Positions 61,273 to 64,000 of a stretch of DNA of 64,000 bases are shown one piece after another. The notes under the pieces are model-generated. The model searched no databases. It was not told where the DNA came from and saw only the letters and a program-made list of their open reading frames with translations. The stretch's first letter is position 1; every line of letters starts with the position of its first letter. Source of the stretch: Cercis canadensis (Eukaryota; Streptophyta; Magnoliopsida; Fabales; Fabaceae). The translations under genes and the position numbers were made by a program. The stretch is from the NCBI GenBank assembly GCA_003255065.1, contig QAOA01003028.1:1676440-1740439 (forward strand). The letters are read 5' to 3'.

Positions 61273-62139
61273 ATGGCAGCTTCTCCTTTGAACCCAAAAG
61301 CCCATTTCCATGCTCGTTCAAACAGCTTGCCCTCTAGGCCACACCCACTTGTTCTACAATGCAATGAACACTTGGACAGATTAAGGGCTTCCCATGAAAC
61401 CTCCACTTCATCATCATTTAGCCATAAACTGCAAGGCTTGCAAGATCTGCATGATTGTATTGAAAAATTGGTTCAATTGCCCCTCACCCAAGGATCCCTT
61501 CTCCAAGAGTGTCAAGATGAGTTTTTGGATGGATCTTTAAGGCTCCTAGATGTATGCACAACAGCAAAAGATTCCCTCCTGCATACAAAAGAGTGCACAC
61601 GAGAGCTTCAATCAATTATAAGAAGAAGAAGGGGAGGTGAAGTGGAGCTCACAGCAGAGGTTAAAAAATTCTTGAACTCTAGAAAGGTGGTGAAAAAGGC
61701 TATCTTGAAAGCCTTGGGAAATTTGAAGGGTATGGCCAAAAAATACAGCTTTTCACCTGCAAACAAAGACCATGTGGCTTTGATTGACCTATTGAAAGAC
61801 TTTGAGATGGTCACTCTTTCCATTTTTGAGTCATTGTTGAGTTTTATCTCTGGGTCAACACAAGCAAAACCAAGCAGCTGGTCTTTGGTTTCCAAGTTAA
61901 TGCTGACCAAAAGAGTGGCTTGTTCACAGATAGCAAATGAAAGTGAATTTGCACAAGTGGATGCAGTGTTGCAGTCCTTTGTGGTTCACAAGACAGGCAA
62001 ATCTGAAGACATGAATAATCTTCAAAACCAGTTGGAGAAAGTGGATTCTTGCATTCAAGACCTTGAAAAAGGGCTTGAGTTTCTGTTTAGGCGTTTGATC
62101 AAAATCAGAGTTGCCCTTCTCAACATCCTCAATCACTAG
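61273..62139 (+). CDS. DUF241 (BPS1-like) protein, copy B5
   Basis: Intronless, 288 residues, B-type. Starts MAASPLNPKAHFHARSNSLP. It is shorter than the other B copies, mainly because the KWVDELLDGS block is reduced to DEFLDGS. Conserved SIIRRRRGGEVELTAEVKKF and the ending LIKIRVALLNILNH are present. Intact frame with its own TATA box. Confidence 0.9.
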   Translation: MAASPLNPKAHFHARSNSLPSRPHPLVLQCNEHLDRLRASHETSTSSSFSHKLQGLQDLHDCIEKLVQLPLTQGSLLQECQDEFLDGSLRLLDVCTTAKDSLLHTKECTRELQSIIRRRRGGEVELTAEVKKFLNSRKVVKKAILKALGNLKGMAKKYSFSPANKDHVALIDLLKDFEMVTLSIFESLLSFISGSTQAKPSSWSLVSKLMLTKRVACSQIANESEFAQVDAVLQSFVVHKTGKSEDMNNLQNQLEKVDSCIQDLEKGLEFLFRRLIKIRVALLNILNH

Positions 62140-63153
62140 TTGAGCAAAGCTGTGGCATCAAATTTTTGTAGTGGTGTAGATATATATACTTGTACATGAA
62201 AAAGATCTATCTAGCTGCATATTGATAATAAAAGTATACCTCTACTCAATTTTTGGTGTTACAAATGTCATTTACTATTTCCCGTCTTCTTGATTATTTA
62301 TTTTCTATAAATATTTTGAGCCTTTTTATACTCCATAAAGAATAAAATACAAAATTTTCCATCTTGAGATCAACTCTTGGGGTAGAAAAAATAGATCTCT
62401 CAAACATCAGGTTGTTATCCCTTTTAAATAATAGGTGCCTCTAACGAAATGTATTATATGAGAAAAAAATTTACACAATTGACAAAGACCATAATCTCCA
62501 ATGCTTCTCCTAAATGAGAATTTCATACGATTTAAATCGATATCAAAGCTATTAGATTATATTTTTATCTGCCTAAATCTTACTTTCAAGGAAGTTTAGT
62601 ATTTCACATGCAGAGAATAAAATAAGTTTCAAAAGAAAACATGTAAAGGTTGGAGATCAAGTTGAAATCCTTCACGTATAATCAAAAATATCAGATTTCA
62701 AAATTTCAGCTCTCTAATGGCCAAAGAGAAAATTCAGTCATCTCAAGATGAACAAGCACTAATAAAATATTAATTGGCCTCAAACCTCACACGTTTTCAG
62801 CGATAAAAGAGATTTTTTTCCCTATTTCAGAAACAGCCCAACTCAGTTTGCCTACCCTCTGACCATCAGTGACACTAAAAACATGGTTAAATTAACAGTG
62901 TATACAGATCTTGTAACCCCTCTGCACAACAGTCCCTTTCAACATTTGGCTTAAAATCAAACACATCACTTTTATTCAAGATGCCATTTTTCAATAGATT
63001 ATGTGATTTCCAAGTTTAAAATTGAAGGAATAGTTGGAAAGCATGGTGAGTGGGAAACACTGTGAAAACAATGCCAAGATGGCTCCAAGATCCAAATCAA
63101 GATGATAGCATTGCATGCCCACTTAGTGACATTTGAGTAGGAAGATATTCCTT
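62140..63153. other. Spacer B5-A5
   Basis: AT-rich, gene-free. The right end resembles upstream regions of other A copies (GATCCAAATCAAGATGATA). Confidence 0.55.
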
Positions 63154-63182
63154 TTGTCTCCCTTAATTCCTATGCTATATAT
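63154..63182 (+). promoter_or_regulatory. Core promoter of DUF241 copy A5
   Basis: TTGTCTCC at 63154 and TATATAT at 63176, start-to-start spacing 22 bp as in A1, A2 and A3. Confidence 0.55.
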
Positions 63183-63264
63183 GAAGCATATGCCAGCAAA
63201 TGGAACCCAGAGTTTAGAACAAACTGTGTAATCATCTTGTAACTCTCTCTAAGAAGGTAAAAAA

Positions 63265-64000
63265 ATGGCTACCACAGAAACAAACACCAAGGCCTTTATG
63301 CATATTCGCTCCAAAAGCTTGCCTTCTGCGCTTCATCCCCTTTTATCACAATTTGAGGAGCATTTGCTCAGATTGAAGGCTTCTGAAGCAACTTCCTCAT
63401 CATCATTGAGCCACAAACTCAATGACTTGCAGGATTTGCATGGCTGCACCGATAAGTTGCTTCAATTGCAAGTTACCCAACAAGCCTTAGCACAAGAATG
63501 TTGCAAGGAATGGATTGATGAACAAATGGAAGGATCTGTGAGGCTCTTAGACTTTTGCTGTACTGCTAAAGATGCATTACTGCAATCAAAGGAAAGCCTG
63601 CATGAACTTCAGTCGGTTGTTCGCAGGAAAAGAGGTAGTGAAATTGCATTCACAATTGAGAGTAGCAAATACTTGGCATCTAGGAAGAAGGTGAAGAAGG
63701 CAATTCTGAAGGCCTTCAGGAATTTGAAGAGGATCAAATTTGCTTCAAATAAAGACAATGAGGCATCTTCAGTGATGAGCATCTTGAGAGAAACAAAAGA
63801 AGTCACTATAACCCCATTAGAATCCTTGATGTTGTTCATCTCTGGCCCAAAGGAACAGTCAAAGCAGAACAAATGGTCAGTGGTCTCCAAATTGCTGCGC
63901 CCCCGAAGATTAGCTAGTCACTCTGAAGAATTAGAAACTAACGAATTTGAGAAGGTGGATGCAGAATTGCAGAGACTCATCTATCACAAGCCTTGCAACG
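63265..64000 (+). CDS. DUF241 (BPS1-like) protein, copy A5, continues past the window
   Basis: ATG 63265 begins MATTETNTKAFMHIRSKSLP and the frame stays open for 245 codons to the window edge. It passes LHGCTDKLLQLQVTQQ, SVRLLDFC, RRKRGSE and SRKKVKKAILKAF, and reaches the NEFEKVDAELQ region. About 45 further residues are expected outside. It is a close relative of A4 but lacks A4's frameshifts. The motif reads RSKSLP, still a match to RSxSxP. Confidence 0.88.
   Translation, partial: MATTETNTKAFMHIRSKSLPSALHPLLSQFEEHLLRLKASEATSSSSLSHKLNDLQDLHGCTDKLLQLQVTQQALAQECCKEWIDEQMEGSVRLLDFCCTAKDALLQSKESLHELQSVVRRKRGSEIAFTIESSKYLASRKKVKKAILKAFRNLKRIKFASNKDNEASSVMSILRETKEVTITPLESLMLFISGPKEQSKQNKWSVVSKLLRPRRLASHSEELETNEFEKVDAELQRLIYHKPCN

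Overview
This window looks like nuclear DNA from a flowering plant, most likely a eudicot. The genes have short GT-AG introns in AT-rich spacers. They include a fused dihydrofolate reductase-thymidylate synthase, SABATH methyltransferases, a DUF4408/DUF761 protein, DUF241 proteins and defensin-like peptides. The species cannot be named from the sequence. It is a draft assembly: there is a 435-base run of N at 55811-56245 and a single N at 49243.

Layout, left to right. (1) 1-3160: mostly gene-free, with one weak candidate first exon of a gene leaving the window. (2) 3.3-8.1 kb, plus strand: bifunctional DHFR-TS, ten coding exons, with a leader intron and two GC-AG introns. (3) 9.0-12.5 kb, minus strand: an intact BCS1-like AAA-ATPase, then a frameshifted, truncated relative. 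(4) 13.4-24.4 kb, minus strand: three intact tandem SABATH carboxyl methyltransferase genes. Copies 2 and 3 lie in a large segmental duplication with about 4 kb of upstream DNA each. That DNA carries CACTA, MITE, LINE and TRIM remnants. (5) 29.9-30.8 kb, minus strand: a DUF4408/DUF761 protein with an internal peptide repeat. (6) 33.1-38.3 kb: four defensin-like genes of two exons each. A 580-bp solo LTR with perfect heat-shock elements sits in the promoter of the third. (7) 39.1-40.6 kb, plus strand: ribosomal protein eS25 with a classic site II/telo-box promoter. (8) 42.0 kb to the end, plus strand: ten DUF241 copies. They belong to two sub-lineages (A and B) that strictly alternate, A-B-A-B-A-B then B-A-B-A. 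Between the two blocks lie a frameshifted F-box gene and a membrane-protein gene cut by the assembly gap. Six copies look intact, three are broken and one runs off the end.

The genes do not form one pathway. DHFR-TS and eS25 are housekeeping genes. The SABATH, defensin-like and DUF241 clusters are local expansions typical of plant defence, volatile or signalling families. The most notable features are the alternating A/B DUF241 array with a conserved 14-3-3-type motif and a fixed core-promoter spacing, and the solo LTR with heat-shock elements next to a defensin-like gene.

All splice sites were read by eye from consensus plus family homology. Nothing was searched or computed.
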